Shown in pieces: positions 5,841 to 5,978 of a stretch of DNA of 5,978 bases. Below the pieces are notes generated by a model. It did not search any database. It was not told the DNA's origin and saw only the letters and a list, made by a program, of their open reading frames with translations. Made by a program: the position numbers and the translations under genes. The DNA comes from Planctomycetaceae bacterium (GTDB lineage Bacteria > Planctomycetota > Planctomycetia > Pirellulales > Thermoguttaceae). The DNA lies in assembly GCA_031257725.1 (NCBI GenBank), contig JAIROD010000879.1, positions 1 through 5,978 on the forward strand. Direction: 5' to 3'. How positions within the stretch are numbered: the stretch's first letter is position 1; each line of letters opens with the position of its first letter.

Positions 5841-5978
5841 CTGATTATTTCATATTTTGGGGGATCATTTGATTACGATGAGTATTGGGGTATGTCTGTC
5901 CCGCTAGGGACAACATATTGGTAGCAAACGAGGTCAATTAAAAATGTTCGTCCCGTTAGGGACGATATGTTGGTAAAA
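5841..5978. repeat. Dispersed repeat module B, copy 2 (cut by window end)
   Basis: This is the direct-orientation partner of 2466-2607. Hairpins: TGTCCC-GCTA-GGGACA at 5897-5912 and CGTCCC-GTTA-GGGACG at 5949-5964. If it continues like copy 1, two more inverted hairpins should follow beyond the window. The reading frame that is open through copy 1 hits a TAG at 5905-5907 here because this copy is 4 bases shorter in the variable patch, so the module is not conserved as coding sequence. Confidence 0.9.

Overview
The window looks like a stretch of an AT-rich bacterial chromosome, most plausibly from the Planctomycetota. That assignment is an inference. It rests on a large one-pass membrane protein joining a Ser/Thr-kinase-like domain to leucine-rich repeats, a compact tadA-tadB-tadC cluster, several starts with no visible Shine-Dalgarno sequence, and gene-free DNA packed with GTCCC/GGGAC hairpins. 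No rRNA, tRNA or CRISPR array is visible.

Layout: (1) Bases 1-523 hold no gene. Bases 1-321 are bounded by perfect 16-bp inverted repeats and filled with smaller hairpins and inverted repeats, like a non-autonomous (MITE-like) element. An AT-rich imperfect palindrome follows at 323-425, then a roughly 100-base leader. (2) Bases 524-2461 encode a 645-residue protein: kinase-like domain, one membrane segment, Lys/Gln/Glu-rich coiled coil, and seven leucine-rich repeats of 24-25 residues. Several catalytic motifs are missing, so it is probably a pseudokinase. (3) Bases 2462-2797 hold no credible gene. They carry a composite inverted repeat built from four GTCCC/GGGAC hairpins, then a separate 10-bp inverted repeat just before the next start codon. 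(4) Bases 2798-5763 carry three same-strand genes with gaps of 34 and 10 bases: the secretion ATPase TadA/CpaF and the two inner-membrane platform proteins TadB and TadC. (5) Bases 5764-5978 are again repeats, with close copies of the modules seen at 196-257 and 2466-2607.

How the genes work together: TadA should hydrolyse ATP in the cytoplasm and drive the TadB/TadC platform to assemble or retract a Flp/Tad-type pilus, or to run a related secretion machine. The pilin, prepilin peptidase, secretin and TadZ/CpaE genes are not in the window, so they lie elsewhere or outside it. Nothing in the sequence ties the pseudokinase/LRR protein to the Tad machine except adjacency and strand; the 336-base repeat-filled gap argues against tight co-translation.

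The most unusual part is the non-coding DNA. Two repeat modules recur in direct orientation on both sides of genes, one pair flanking tadABC exactly. The hairpin stems differ between copies by paired changes that keep base pairing. A TTG-initiated 91-codon frame across the 2482-2757 repeat was rejected as a gene.
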